Origin: CAYMEK01 sp964389305
GTDB lineage: Bacteria; Spirochaetota; Spirochaetia; SZUA-6; DRHE01
Direction of reading: 5' to 3'
DNA: 9,710 nucleotides
Assembly: GCA_964389305.1 (NCBI GenBank)
Contig: CAYMEK010000100.1
Coordinates: 1 to 9,710, forward strand
A model generated the notes under the pieces. That model searched no databases and was not told where the DNA came from. It saw nothing but the letters and a program-made list of their open reading frames with translations. A program made the translations under genes and the position numbers. Each line of letters begins with the position of its first letter. Position 1 is the stretch's first letter. This document shows positions 1 through 7,079 of this stretch, in pieces.

Positions 1-142
1 CCCCCACCCCAAACGGAGGGCCCGGACCGGAGCTGAGGCGCCCTCGCCTCCCCCGGATGATCCTGAGGGAGCCAGCCCGTCACCTGCAGCCCGCTTTCCC
101 GTCGAGGGCGGGCTGTTTCCATTCTCCCCCTCCGGGAGTCGA
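1..142. other. Window-edge sequence without a supportable gene
   Basis: This stretch lies downstream of the leftward kinase gene. Rightward frame 1 is open from the edge to a TGA at 34-36, which could be the last codons of a gene entering from the left, but about 11 Pro-rich codons with no recognisable family cannot be called a gene. The only structured element is the hairpin at 87-118, annotated separately. Confidence 0.4.
87..118. terminator. GC-rich hairpin, possible terminator
   Basis: Seen in the sequence: CAGCCCGC (87-94) pairs perfectly with GCGGGCTG (108-115) across a 13-nt loop, followed on the + strand by TTT and then a C/T-rich run. It sits 28 bases beyond the kinase stop. The U-tract is short and reads on the + strand, so it suits a gene entering from the left better than the kinase; on the minus strand the stem is followed by mixed sequence. 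It may serve both convergent transcripts weakly. It could also be a simple chance stem in GC-rich DNA. Confidence 0.4.
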
Positions 143-2533
143 TCAGTCGAGCAGCTCTGCCACTTTTTGGCCTAGCGTCCGCGGCGAATAGGGCTTTTCC
201 AGAAACGCCAGATCCTGCCTCTCCACGCTTTGACCGGCCGCAGTACTTTCCGAATAGCCGGAAATGTAGAGCACCTTGAGACCGGGTGAGCGGGCTTTCA
301 AGCGTTCCGCCAGCTCCCTGCCGCCCATTTCCGGCATAACCAGGTCGGTGATAAGCAAGTGAATGGGGGAGGAGGAAGCGGACTCGCTGACCTGCAGTGC
401 CTCCCGGCCGTCATTTGCCGCCAATACACGGTACCCCGCCGCCTCCAGGCTCCTGCGAGTCATATTGCGGACCGCCTGGTCGTCTTCGACCAACAGAATC
501 ACCTCGCCGGTCCTCCGCTTCCGGTCCGGCCGCGGGGCCGCCTTCCGCTCCTCCGGAACAGACCGGGCTACGGGCAGATAGATCTTGAACGTGGACCCCC
601 GTCCCGGCTCGCTGTCCACGTATATATACCCGTTGCTCTGCTTGACGGTTCCGAACACCGTCGCCAGTCCCAGACCTGTTCCCTTTCCCGGCTCCTTGGT
701 GGTAAAGAAAGGCTCGAAAAGATGCTTCCTGGTTTCCTCATCCATGCCCTGCCCGGTATCGCTGACCGACAACAGCAGGTAGTCCCCCGGAACCACTTCC
801 GGGTGGCAGCCGTAGTAGCTTTCATCCAGTTGAGCGGCTGCGGTCGCTATAGTCAGCCTGCCGCCCAGAGGCATGGAGTCCCTGGCATTGATGGCCAGAT
901 TGATAATGACTTGTTCGAGCTGCACCGGGTCCGCCCTGACCCGCCCGATCCCGAGATTCAGCTCCGTGGCCAGATGAATGTTCTCGTGGATCAGCCTTCT
1001 CAGCATCCTGGTAGTGTCTGAAACCAGCTTGTTCAGATCCAGGATCCGGGGATGCAGCACCTGTTTACGGCTGAAGGCCAGGAGCTGATTCACCAGTGAG
1101 GCAGCTCGTTTGGCGGAGGCGTGGATTTCCTCCACTTCTTGCCTGGCCTCATCGGTCAGGTTGCGATCGTTGAGAAGCAGGTCCGAGTAGCCGATCATGG
1201 TGGTAAGCAGGTTATTGAAATCGTGGGCTATTCCTCCGGCGAGCCTGCCGACGGCTTCCATCTTCTGTGACTGCCGGAGTCTCTCCTCGCTTTCCCGCAG
1301 CGCCTTCTCCGCTTCCTTGTGCTGAGTGAGGTCGATGATTATTCCTCGCAGGCCCGCCACCCTTCCCGCTCTAACGACGCGGCTGGAATGGATGAGGACA
1401 GGAAAGCAGGTGCCGTCCCTTTTTATGGCTTTGTATTCCCGGCCCCCGAGCGACTCACCTCGCAGAGCCGCGGCGATATCCGCAGCAGCGCGCTCCTGGT
1501 CTTCCGGGCAGATCATCTGTACGGCATCCAGCCCGGCCTGGAACTCCTGCTCGCTGTAGCCGAAAAGCGTGTAGGCGTTGCGGTTCACGTATACGAGCTC
1601 GCCCCGCAGGTCTATTTCGTACACCACCTGAGGCAGGGACTCCGCCAGCTCGCGGTATTTCCTCTCACTTTCCCGCAGGGCTTTCTCCGCGGCCCGGCGT
1701 TCGGTGATATCCTCGCCGGAGCTGAAGGTGCCGAGCGCTTTCCCTTCCGCTGACCTGATCAGTGTGTTCCGCCAGGCGATCCAGCGTTCCCTGCCGGAAG
1801 CGGTCAACACCGGGTTCTCATGATACTCGACCGGTTGGACTGATCCGTCCATCAGTTCCCGGAAGACTCGGCGGATTTCCGCCCGCCGGTGTTCCGGAAT
1901 GAAGTGCTGAAACCAGTCCTTGCCCGTGATCTGCTCTTCCTTCGCCTCCAGCACATCGCAGGCTTTCGGGTTTGCCAGGATGACTCTGCCTTCCTTGTCG
2001 ATGGCGAGCAGGACCACTCCGGCCATCTCGAGATACATCTGAGAGCGCTCCTTCTCACGGCGCAAAGCCTGCTCGATCTGCTTGAAGGCACTGATATCGA
2101 TGTGAATCGTCAAGCAATACCGGCGTTTCCCTCCTCCGGAGGCGGTCCCGGCGTTCAGAAGCACGTCCCTGATTCCCCCGCTTCCGGTCAGGACCTGCAG
2201 CTCCTCATTGAGCAACCGCCCGCTCTTTCGCCATTGGGCCAGCAGCTTCTCGGCTTTTATCCTGGATGAAGGGGCGTAGACGGCGGCAATGATGGACTTA
2301 CCGACCAGCTCCCGGGAGTCCTGGTAGCCGAGCAAACTCAGGGCCGCCTGATTGCATCGTTTGATTGTTCCTTTGGGCGTAACAATGTAGGCCGGTAGGC
2401 TCAGCAGGTCGAGCAATGCATCGTGCCCTACCCATTCGCTTTTCTCGGACTTCTTGCCCGCAGCGAGTAGTTTACCCTGCCCTGCCTCCACCTCGGATGG
2501 TGGTCTTTTTTCTCTTCCCTGCATATCCTGCAC
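143..2533 (-). CDS. Soluble hybrid sensor histidine kinase, PAS-PAS-PAS-HisKA-HATPase-REC
   Basis: A 796-residue hybrid two-component kinase. Domains in order: three PAS domains (about 35-150, 165-280 and 292-408), the latter two ending in typical PAC-type DITERR and DLTQHKE segments joined by short helical linkers; HisKA with the H-box GGIAHDFNN, phospho-acceptor His437; HATPase_c with N-box Asn545/Asn549, G1 DTGQGM (592-597) and G2 GKGTGLGL (616-623); and a C-terminal receiver with acidic pair Asp684/Asp685, phospho-acceptor Asp730, Ser758 and Lys780. All catalytic residues are present, so it should autophosphorylate and pass phosphate to its own receiver. No transmembrane segment or signal peptide is seen, so the sensed cue is probably cytosolic (redox, ligand or gas are typical for PAS). 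No DNA-binding regulator or HPt protein lies in the window, so it looks orphan. The start is GTG at 2533; an in-frame ATG at 2522-2524 is an equal alternative, and neither has a strong ribosome site. The frame is open upstream to a TGA without a better start codon. Confidence 0.93.
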   Translation of the reverse strand: MQDMQGREKRPPSEVEAGQGKLLAAGKKSEKSEWVGHDALLDLLSLPAYIVTPKGTIKRCNQAALSLLGYQDSRELVGKSIIAAVYAPSSRIKAEKLLAQWRKSGRLLNEELQVLTGSGGIRDVLLNAGTASGGGKRRYCLTIHIDISAFKQIEQALRREKERSQMYLEMAGVVLLAIDKEGRVILANPKACDVLEAKEEQITGKDWFQHFIPEHRRAEIRRVFRELMDGSVQPVEYHENPVLTASGRERWIAWRNTLIRSAEGKALGTFSSGEDITERRAAEKALRESERKYRELAESLPQVVYEIDLRGELVYVNRNAYTLFGYSEQEFQAGLDAVQMICPEDQERAAADIAAALRGESLGGREYKAIKRDGTCFPVLIHSSRVVRAGRVAGLRGIIIDLTQHKEAEKALRESEERLRQSQKMEAVGRLAGGIAHDFNNLLTTMIGYSDLLLNDRNLTDEARQEVEEIHASAKRAASLVNQLLAFSRKQVLHPRILDLNKLVSDTTRMLRRLIHENIHLATELNLGIGRVRADPVQLEQVIINLAINARDSMPLGGRLTIATAAAQLDESYYGCHPEVVPGDYLLLSVSDTGQGMDEETRKHLFEPFFTTKEPGKGTGLGLATVFGTVKQSNGYIYVDSEPGRGSTFKIYLPVARSVPEERKAAPRPDRKRRTGEVILLVEDDQAVRNMTRRSLEAAGYRVLAANDGREALQVSESASSSPIHLLITDLVMPEMGGRELAERLKARSPGLKVLYISGYSESTAAGQSVERQDLAFLEKPYSPRTLGQKVAELLD

Positions 2534-2836
2534 CCGACGGATCCCCGACCGGTCCTGCTCCGCCCCAGCTTCGATTATGAGACCGTAACAACGAGGCAGT
2601 CAAGTGTGGAAGGCGAGCAGCCCGGTGCCTCGTACGGCCGCTCACAGCATTCGTGCCGTGCTGGATCAAGGTGACTTCCTGCTGGCCGCCGGGTGTTACA
2701 GTAATTGCACAAAAGGCCATTGGAGGGCCTCGAGCCGCAGTAGGCGATATTGTTTTTATCGTAATCATAGACTAGGAAAATTCTTGTTATTAAGTTTAAT
2801 GCGGCAAGAGCTTGATAATCATGGAAGGAGAAAACT
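2534..2836. promoter_or_regulatory. Divergent intergenic region between kinase and 2TM gene
   Basis: About 300 bases separate two divergent genes, so promoters for both should lie here. The part next to the kinase (2534-2740) is GC-rich; 2741-2830 is clearly AT-rich. Candidate -10 boxes: TTTAAT at 2795-2800 on the + strand, 36 bases before the 2TM start and well placed ahead of its GGAAGGAG ribosome site (2823-2830); and TATGAT on the minus strand (2764-2769), which would give the kinase an mRNA leader of roughly 220 nt. Neither has a good -35 box at normal spacing. A small hairpin, AGGCC (2714-2718) with GGCCT (2726-2730), lies inside that leader. No conserved small gene is recognisable here. 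Confidence 0.45.
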
Positions 2837-3112
2837 ATGGCGAGCAAGGAAGAGAAAATCGAGAGGGCCAGAAAAATAGCTATGAAAAAAATTGACTTCA
2901 TCCGCCACTTCCTGATCTATGTGGTGGTCATGGCGGTCCTGGCTATTATCAACAACACCACCTGGACTGGGTATCAGTGGTGGCTGTGGCCGGCCCTGGG
3001 CTGGGGAATCGGAGTGGTAGCCCATTTCCTCAGCGCCTTCATGTATCAGGGAGGCGGCCTGGAGAAACGCCTGATCCAGCGCGAGCTGGAAAGGATGCAA
3101 GATGAGGAGTAG
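2837..3112 (+). CDS. Small 2TM-domain membrane protein
   Basis: A 91-residue protein matching the 2TM domain family (Pfam 2TM type): a charged N-terminal helix (about 1-20), a first membrane helix (22-39) opening with FIRHF, a short loop with NNTTWTGYQWW, and a second membrane helix (48-70) containing the family's W-x-x-LGWGIG-x-x-H signature (GWGIG 55-59, His63), then a charged C-terminal helix. The domain is known as a stand-alone protein and fused to two-component or LytTR-type regulators; its biochemical role is not established. The start is certain: the ATG lies 6 bases after a near-perfect ribosome site GGAAGGAG. Its last codons overlap the next gene by 11 bases, so the two are translationally coupled. 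Both termini are predicted cytosolic by charge (inference). Confidence 0.88.
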   Translation: MASKEEKIERARKIAMKKIDFIRHFLIYVVVMAVLAIINNTTWTGYQWWLWPALGWGIGVVAHFLSAFMYQGGGLEKRLIQRELERMQDEE

Positions 3113-3998
3113 GAGAACCTGGGTAGAGGTGCTTGGACCCATCTTCGGGCTCCTGGCCGCTGCCCTGACCGTCTATGCCCTGGTTCACCTTCTCTGGATC
3201 GAACCGTTCTACAGCAGACGGAGCTACTCCTCCCCAGGCAGCAGAGCCCGAGGATTGTACTTCGCTCCGGGCTGGAAAAGCCGGGAGATAACGGAGTCGG
3301 TGGAAGGTAGGTTCAGCAACCTGGAAATCAAAAACGTCTCGGGTCCCATCACGATCGAAAGCTGGAGCGAGGAGTTCGTTCAGGTGCACTACGTCAAGCA
3401 GGCCCGCACCCAAGAATTGCTCGAGGAGTTCGAGGTCGAGATCCTGCCGCGAGGCGACTCCCTGTCCGTTCGTCCCCTTTACCGCACCATTCCCGGCTCT
3501 CCCTTCGGGTCGGTGTTCTTCGATATTAAGCTCCCTCCCTCGGTGAGGCAGGTCAGCGCTTCGAACGTCTCGGGACGGATTGAACTGACCAATGTCGGCG
3601 CCAACATCGATCAGCGGTTGGAGACCGTGTCGGGACGGATCGTAACCGAGCTATCGGGAGACCTGCGGGCAAAAACAGTAAGCGGCTCGATCGACTTCAC
3701 CTTCGACGGAAGCAGCCTGGAGGCGGCCTCCACCTCGGGAAGTATCCGGGGTCATATTCTCAGCCTCGACCCGGGCGGTTCGGTAGCGATCGAAACCATC
3801 TCCGGCTCGGTCGAGCTGCAGGCGTTCCCCGCTCTCGACGCTTCCCTGAAGCTGCATTCGGCCAGCGGCTCGATATCCTGCGACTTTCCCGTCCGCATCA
3901 GCGAGCAGAGGCGAAACCGGCTGGAAGGCACCGTCGGCGGCGGAGCGGCGCCCTTCAACGTGACAACCGTAAGCGGGCGCATCCGCCTGCACGAGTAG
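3102..3998 (+). CDS. Membrane-anchored DUF4097-type beta-repeat protein
   Basis: A 298-residue protein with a positively charged N-terminus (RSRR), a single hydrophobic segment at about 9-33 and a long exported domain, so it is probably anchored in the inner membrane with its C-terminal domain in the periplasm. The domain resembles DUF4097/LiaG-like putative adhesins: the short motif [VTIA]SG[PRS][IV] recurs eight times, near residues 79, 156, 176, 193, 211, 233, 254 and 290, separated by about 17-36 residues in the C-terminal half, as expected for turns of a right-handed beta-helix or stacked beta-sheet. Family members often lie beside small membrane proteins or envelope stress systems, and no enzymatic activity is known. 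The ATG at 3102 overlaps the 2TM stop codon by 11 bases; the ribosome site would lie inside the 2TM gene. An intrinsic terminator follows 41 bases after the stop. Function is unknown; the fold assignment is good. Confidence 0.83.
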   Translation: MRSRRTWVEVLGPIFGLLAAALTVYALVHLLWIEPFYSRRSYSSPGSRARGLYFAPGWKSREITESVEGRFSNLEIKNVSGPITIESWSEEFVQVHYVKQARTQELLEEFEVEILPRGDSLSVRPLYRTIPGSPFGSVFFDIKLPPSVRQVSASNVSGRIELTNVGANIDQRLETVSGRIVTELSGDLRAKTVSGSIDFTFDGSSLEAASTSGSIRGHILSLDPGGSVAIETISGSVELQAFPALDASLKLHSASGSISCDFPVRISEQRRNRLEGTVGGGAAPFNVTTVSGRIRLHE

Positions 3999-4039
3999 CG
4001 AGACCGGCGGGACGATAACAACTTTCCTCAGGCCGGCAG

Positions 4040-4076
4040 CCGGCGGGAGAAAAAGGTATTTTCCCGCCGGTTTTTT
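4040..4076 (+). terminator. Strong rho-independent terminator after the 2TM/DUF4097 pair
   Basis: Perfect 9-bp stem CCGGCGGGA (4040-4048) with TCCCGCCGG (4062-4070), extendable by A-T pairs around one bulged G, a short A/G-rich loop, and six T residues directly after the stem (4071-4076). It ends the upstream two-gene unit. The run of A residues on the 5' side of the loop gives it some bidirectional character, but the T-tract clearly favours the + strand. The next start codon is only 33 bases away. Confidence 0.9.
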
Positions 4077-4109
4077 GCTCGCCCGAACCGAAAATAACCG
4101 CAGGCAGCC

Positions 4110-4934
4110 ATGAACAAGGAACAACAGACGATCTCCCTGGCCGTCGAGGGGCCGGTCACGGTCCGGTCCTTGAGCGCCGACCTTCGCCGCCTGGGAGTCC
4201 GCCCCGGCATGGTACTGATCGCGCACTCCTCTCTCAGCTCTATGGGCTGGGTCTGCGGCGGTCCGGTGGCGGTGGTGCAGGCTCTGCAATCCGTCCTTCG
4301 GGCCTACGGGACTCTGGTCATGCCTACCCATTCCGGCCACCTGTCCGATCCGGCGAGCTGGGAAAACCCACCCGTGCCGAAAAGCTGGTGGGAAACCATA
4401 CGCAAAACCATGCCGGCCTACGACCCGGAGCTGACTCCATCGCGGGGAATGGGCGCGGTGGCGGAGTGCTTTCGCCGGCAGCGCTCGGTAGTACGCAGCT
4501 CTCATCCCCAGGTCTCCTTTGCCGCCTGGGGGGAGAACAGCCTTACCATTGTTCAGGATCACAGCCTCGAGTTCAGCCTGGGCGAGCGCTCACCCCTGGC
4601 CAGGATTTACGAGCTGGACGGCTGGGTTCTCCTGATCGGGGTCGACCACGGCTCGAATACCTCCTTCCATCTTGCCGAGTACAGGTCCCGCTATCATGGA
4701 AAGAGAACCATCACCAGCGGGGCCCCTGTTTTTATCAAGGGTCATAGAAGGTGGAAGCAGTTCAAAGATCTCAACTTCCGCAGCAACGATTTCAACCGCC
4801 TGGGCAGAGACTTCGAACGGCAGTACAGAGACCAGATACGCAAGGGTCTGGTCGGCTACGCCAGGACGCGGCTTTTCTCTCAGCGTCTCTGCGTCGACTT
4901 TGCCGAGAAATGGCTGGAGCGCAACCGCCGCTAG
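4110..4934 (+). CDS. AAC(3)-family aminoglycoside N3-acetyltransferase-like protein
   Basis: A 274-residue protein of the antibiotic N-acetyltransferase family (AAC(3)/YokD type), close to the usual 260-280 residues. Family landmarks: VLIAHSSLSSMGWVCGG (35-51), GTLVMPTHS (67-75), RGMGAVAE (112-119), RSSHPQVSFAAWG (129-141), SPLARIYELDGWVLLIGVDHGSN (161-183) and the following HLAEYR. Such enzymes move an acetyl group from acetyl-CoA to the 3-amino group of 2-deoxystreptamine aminoglycosides, in the cytosol; many chromosomal relatives have no proven drug substrate, so resistance is only an inference. Probable functional residues are His132, Asp179, His180 and Glu190 by motif position. The ATG at 4110 has only a weak AGG 5-8 bases upstream, and a strong terminator ends 33 bases before it, so its own promoter must overlap the terminator or it depends on read-through. 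It lies 216 bases before the marR-tolC-ABC operon, on the same strand. Confidence 0.88.
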   Translation: MNKEQQTISLAVEGPVTVRSLSADLRRLGVRPGMVLIAHSSLSSMGWVCGGPVAVVQALQSVLRAYGTLVMPTHSGHLSDPASWENPPVPKSWWETIRKTMPAYDPELTPSRGMGAVAECFRRQRSVVRSSHPQVSFAAWGENSLTIVQDHSLEFSLGERSPLARIYELDGWVLLIGVDHGSNTSFHLAEYRSRYHGKRTITSGAPVFIKGHRRWKQFKDLNFRSNDFNRLGRDFERQYRDQIRKGLVGYARTRLFSQRLCVDFAEKWLERNRR

Positions 4935-5048
4935 CGGTGAGTGAACGTTTTCCCCGATCTCCAGGGTCTCCTGCAGGCGGCTTGCCTGAGCCGTAGTCGA
5001 CCACTCTCGAAAGCCTGACAAAAGAAAATCCCTGCGACACGGAATTCA
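4935..5048. other. Intergenic spacer behind the acetyltransferase
   Basis: No gene is supported here. The stop codon of the acetyltransferase lies inside a perfect 10-bp palindrome CCGCTAGCGG (4928-4937), and a small hairpin CAGGC (4974-4978) with GCCTG (4984-4988) follows; neither has a T-tract, so no convincing terminator separates the acetyltransferase from the operon downstream. Read-through into marR is therefore possible. Confidence 0.4.
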
Positions 5049-5077
5049 TTGACTTCGCCGCCGGTTCTAAATACTTT
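5049..5077 (+). promoter_or_regulatory. Candidate sigma-70 promoter for the MarR/TolC/ABC operon
   Basis: TTGACT (5049-5054; five of six to consensus -35) is followed after 17 bases by TACTTT (5072-5077), which keeps the most conserved T-A....T positions of a -10 box. Transcription would start near 5084, about 65 bases before marR. The surrounding DNA changes here from GC-rich to AT-rich, as expected of a promoter. The -10 match is only three of six, so the exact boxes are uncertain. Confidence 0.45.
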
Positions 5078-5093
5078 ACTTATTACGGTTTCG

Positions 5094-5131
5094 GAATATT
5101 CGATAGCGGAAATTAACGATCCGAACTAGTT
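5094..5131. promoter_or_regulatory. Candidate MarR operator: two 8-bp palindromes
   Basis: Two perfect palindromes, GAATATTC (5094-5101) and AACTAGTT (5124-5131), have centres exactly 30 bases apart, about three helical turns, so two dimers could sit on the same face of the DNA. A longer inverted pair, TTCGGA (5091-5096; first T at 5090-5091 within the TTTCGGA run) and TCCGAA (5120-5125), brackets the middle. The sites lie just after the candidate promoter and before marR, where autorepressing MarR proteins usually bind. Which of these inverted repeats is the true operator cannot be told from one sequence. Confidence 0.4.
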
Positions 5132-5150
5132 ATCGTGTGAAGAGAGAGCC

Positions 5151-5591
5151 ATGGACGACGAAATTCAATTGTTGGAATTGTTTAACCAGATCAATAAAAA
5201 AATCTGGGGGCGGCTCATGCCGATCTTCCGGCAGAAGCAACTCTCTATTGCGGAGATCTCCGTACTCATATGGATGAACCGGAGGCCGGCCTGCCGCGCC
5301 ACCGAGCTGGCCACCATGATCGGCATCCCCACGAGCACTGTCACCGGGATACTCGACCGGCTTGAAAAACGCGGCTTCCTGGAACGGAGCCAGGACCCCA
5401 ACGATCGCCGGAGTATTCAGATAACGGCAACTCCGAACACCAGGGAGCTGGTAGCAGAGTTGAAGGCCCCCATGGAGAGCATGCTGCGAGAGGCGTTCAG
5501 GTCGATGCCGGACTCCCGTACGCGGAGGTTAATCGAGGATCTACGCTTCATTCTCGAGACCCTGGAACAGCAGAGTCCCGCCGCGGAATGA
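5151..5591 (+). CDS. MarR-family transcriptional regulator
   Basis: A 146-residue MarR-type winged helix-turn-helix repressor of normal length. The N-terminal helix (1-30) and the long C-terminal helices (about 97-140) form the dimer interface; the DNA-binding part covers about 31-95, with helix 50-58 (ATELATMIG), recognition helix 60-76 (PTSTVTGILDRLEKRGF) and a wing carrying the family signature DPNDRR (82-87). These proteins usually repress adjacent efflux or stress genes and leave DNA when they bind a phenolic or other small ligand or are oxidised. The ATG at 5151 follows a GAGAG-type purine run. It is the first gene of a same-strand unit with tolC (45 bases downstream) and two ABC genes, so it is most likely the local repressor of the exporter (inference). 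The sensed ligand cannot be read from the sequence. Confidence 0.92.
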   Translation: MDDEIQLLELFNQINKKIWGRLMPIFRQKQLSIAEISVLIWMNRRPACRATELATMIGIPTSTVTGILDRLEKRGFLERSQDPNDRRSIQITATPNTRELVAELKAPMESMLREAFRSMPDSRTRRLIEDLRFILETLEQQSPAAE

Positions 5592-5636
5592 CCGTGTCGG
5601 CAGCCGGCATTGTGGAAGAAAGGGACGGTCGTTGCC

Positions 5637-7079
5637 ATGAAAGTATCAAGAAAAAGATGGACTGGGGCATTTTCGAAATCACGCGACCTGGTGGTTTCAG
5701 GATTCGTTACTCTGCTGCTTGCCGGTATCGTTCAGCTCTCACAGGCGCAGGACCGGACATTGTCGATCGCTGAAGCGGCAGAAGATGCCCTCAAGAAAAA
5801 TCCGGGCGTAGAAAGCGCGGACTGGGACTGGCTTTCGGCCAGTGCGAAGGTCGAGGCCGCGAGCTTCCGGCTGTTCCCCTCTTTGTCGCTTACCGCCAGC
5901 TACGAGCGGCTGAGCGAGCTGCCGCCGGCGTCCGTAAGTCTGCCGAGCCCACTCGGTACGGGAACCGTTTCTTTTGAGTTTCCGGCTTCCCTGACGAATG
6001 TATTCGCATTGAGCGTCAATCTCCAGTATCCGGTCTTTGCCGGCTTCCGTCTCCGGGAGACGCTGTCGATTGCCCGGCTCACCGCCCACAGCAAGCTGTC
6101 CGCCCTCGAGATGGTCAAGCGTTCCCTGCTTTTTGAAGTGCGGCGTTCGTACTGGGAAGCTCTGCGTACCGACTACAATGTCCGGACACTGCAGAGAAAC
6201 CTGGAATTGATGGAATCGAACTACCAGCTTCTGAACGACCAAGCGGCCAGCGGAGCCGCGACCGAAGCGGACCTGCTCGCCGCCGATGCGCGCCGAAAAC
6301 AGGCGGAAATCGACCTGGGCGGCGCCGTCGTTATGCAAAAACAAGCCTACCTCCTGCTGGCATCACAGATCGGACGGGATGTAGCCGGCCTGGGCTTGAG
6401 CACGGATCCCTCGGATACGGCCCTGCCGTTTACCCTCTCCACTGGGCCGGAGGAAACCGTCCTTCCCCGGCTCTCTGGCACGCTTGATGAAAAACAACTC
6501 ATCGACCTGGCCCTGGTCCGGCGGCCTGAAACCCGGGCCTCGGCCCTGTCCGTCGAGACGGCTGAGCGCTCCGCCAGGCTCGCCGCTTCCGGATTCTATC
6601 CGACGGTTACGATCACGGGGAATTACACCCTCGCCGATCCGAACCAGCGAGTTGCCTTTCAGACCGATCCGTGGAAGTTCACCGGAACATGGTCGCTAGG
6701 AGTTCAGATGAGCTACGACCTCGGCGGCCTTCCGGCGAATATCGAGGAAAACAAAGCGCAAACCCTGGGGGTCAAGAAAATCCGGGCCGATGCCGCGAAA
6801 CAGGAAAACGCGATCGTTCTCGACGTCCGCACCTGCGTTCTCAACCTCGCCAGAGCGAGGAGCGACCTCGATCTGATCGAGGAAATGGTCGCCCAGGCGC
6901 AGGAGAACGCCCGGGTCGTCAGGCAGCGCTACGAAGCGGGAACGGTGAACGAGGTGGATAAACTGAGCGCCGATCTCGCCCTGCTGCGGGCGCAGTTCGC
7001 CGTGGTCAACAAGCAGATCGATGTTCAAATCGCGGCCGCCGACCTGGCGCGCGCCACCGCGCTGGAGGATCTGCCATGA
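5637..7079 (+). CDS. TolC-family outer-membrane efflux channel protein
   Basis: A TolC/OEP-type protein of 480 residues from this start. It has a signal peptide: a basic n-region (KVSRKRW...), a hydrophobic core (VVSGFVTLLLAGIV) and a likely cleavage after the SQA just before QDRT. Two OEP repeats follow, each with a long coiled-coil pair: the first includes the YWEALRTDYNVRTLQRNLELM region and the GAATEADLLAADARRKQAEIDL turn, the second the ARVVRQRYEAGTVNEVDKLSADLALL turn; these G-x-x-(T/N)-E-x-D-x-L motifs are typical of TolC helical hairpins. Trimers of such proteins span the outer membrane and periplasm and join inner-membrane exporters through an adaptor. A TTG at 5610 would add nine residues, but it lacks a ribosome site, while the ATG at 5637 has AAGGGA upstream and yields a better signal peptide. 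The stop overlaps a downstream ATG (ATGA at 7076-7079). Confidence 0.92.
   Translation: MKVSRKRWTGAFSKSRDLVVSGFVTLLLAGIVQLSQAQDRTLSIAEAAEDALKKNPGVESADWDWLSASAKVEAASFRLFPSLSLTASYERLSELPPASVSLPSPLGTGTVSFEFPASLTNVFALSVNLQYPVFAGFRLRETLSIARLTAHSKLSALEMVKRSLLFEVRRSYWEALRTDYNVRTLQRNLELMESNYQLLNDQAASGAATEADLLAADARRKQAEIDLGGAVVMQKQAYLLLASQIGRDVAGLGLSTDPSDTALPFTLSTGPEETVLPRLSGTLDEKQLIDLALVRRPETRASALSVETAERSARLAASGFYPTVTITGNYTLADPNQRVAFQTDPWKFTGTWSLGVQMSYDLGGLPANIEENKAQTLGVKKIRADAAKQENAIVLDVRTCVLNLARARSDLDLIEEMVAQAQENARVVRQRYEAGTVNEVDKLSADLALLRAQFAVVNKQIDVQIAAADLARATALEDLP

Noticed and set aside
1..36. Possible end of a gene entering from the left, stop TGA at 34-36
   Set aside because: Only about 11 Pro-rich codons are visible and other frames are also open; there is too little to support a gene.
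2604..2879. Small + strand frame of 91 codons before and into the 2TM gene
   Set aside because: It runs out of frame through the strong ribosome site and start of the 2TM gene, and its product is Arg/Ser-rich without a domain.
2575..2901. Minus-strand frame with a hydrophobic N-terminus over the 2TM start region
   Set aside because: The hydrophobic stretch is antisense to the 2TM start and AT-rich leader; there is no ribosome site or family match, and it would overlap the promoter region.
3651..4562. Minus-strand frame of 303 codons spanning the DUF4097 end, terminator and acetyltransferase
   Set aside because: It crosses a strong + strand terminator and overlaps two well-supported genes; its product is not recognisable.
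4974..4988. Hairpin CAGGC/GCCTG as an acetyltransferase terminator
   Set aside because: The stem is only 5 bp and no T-tract follows.
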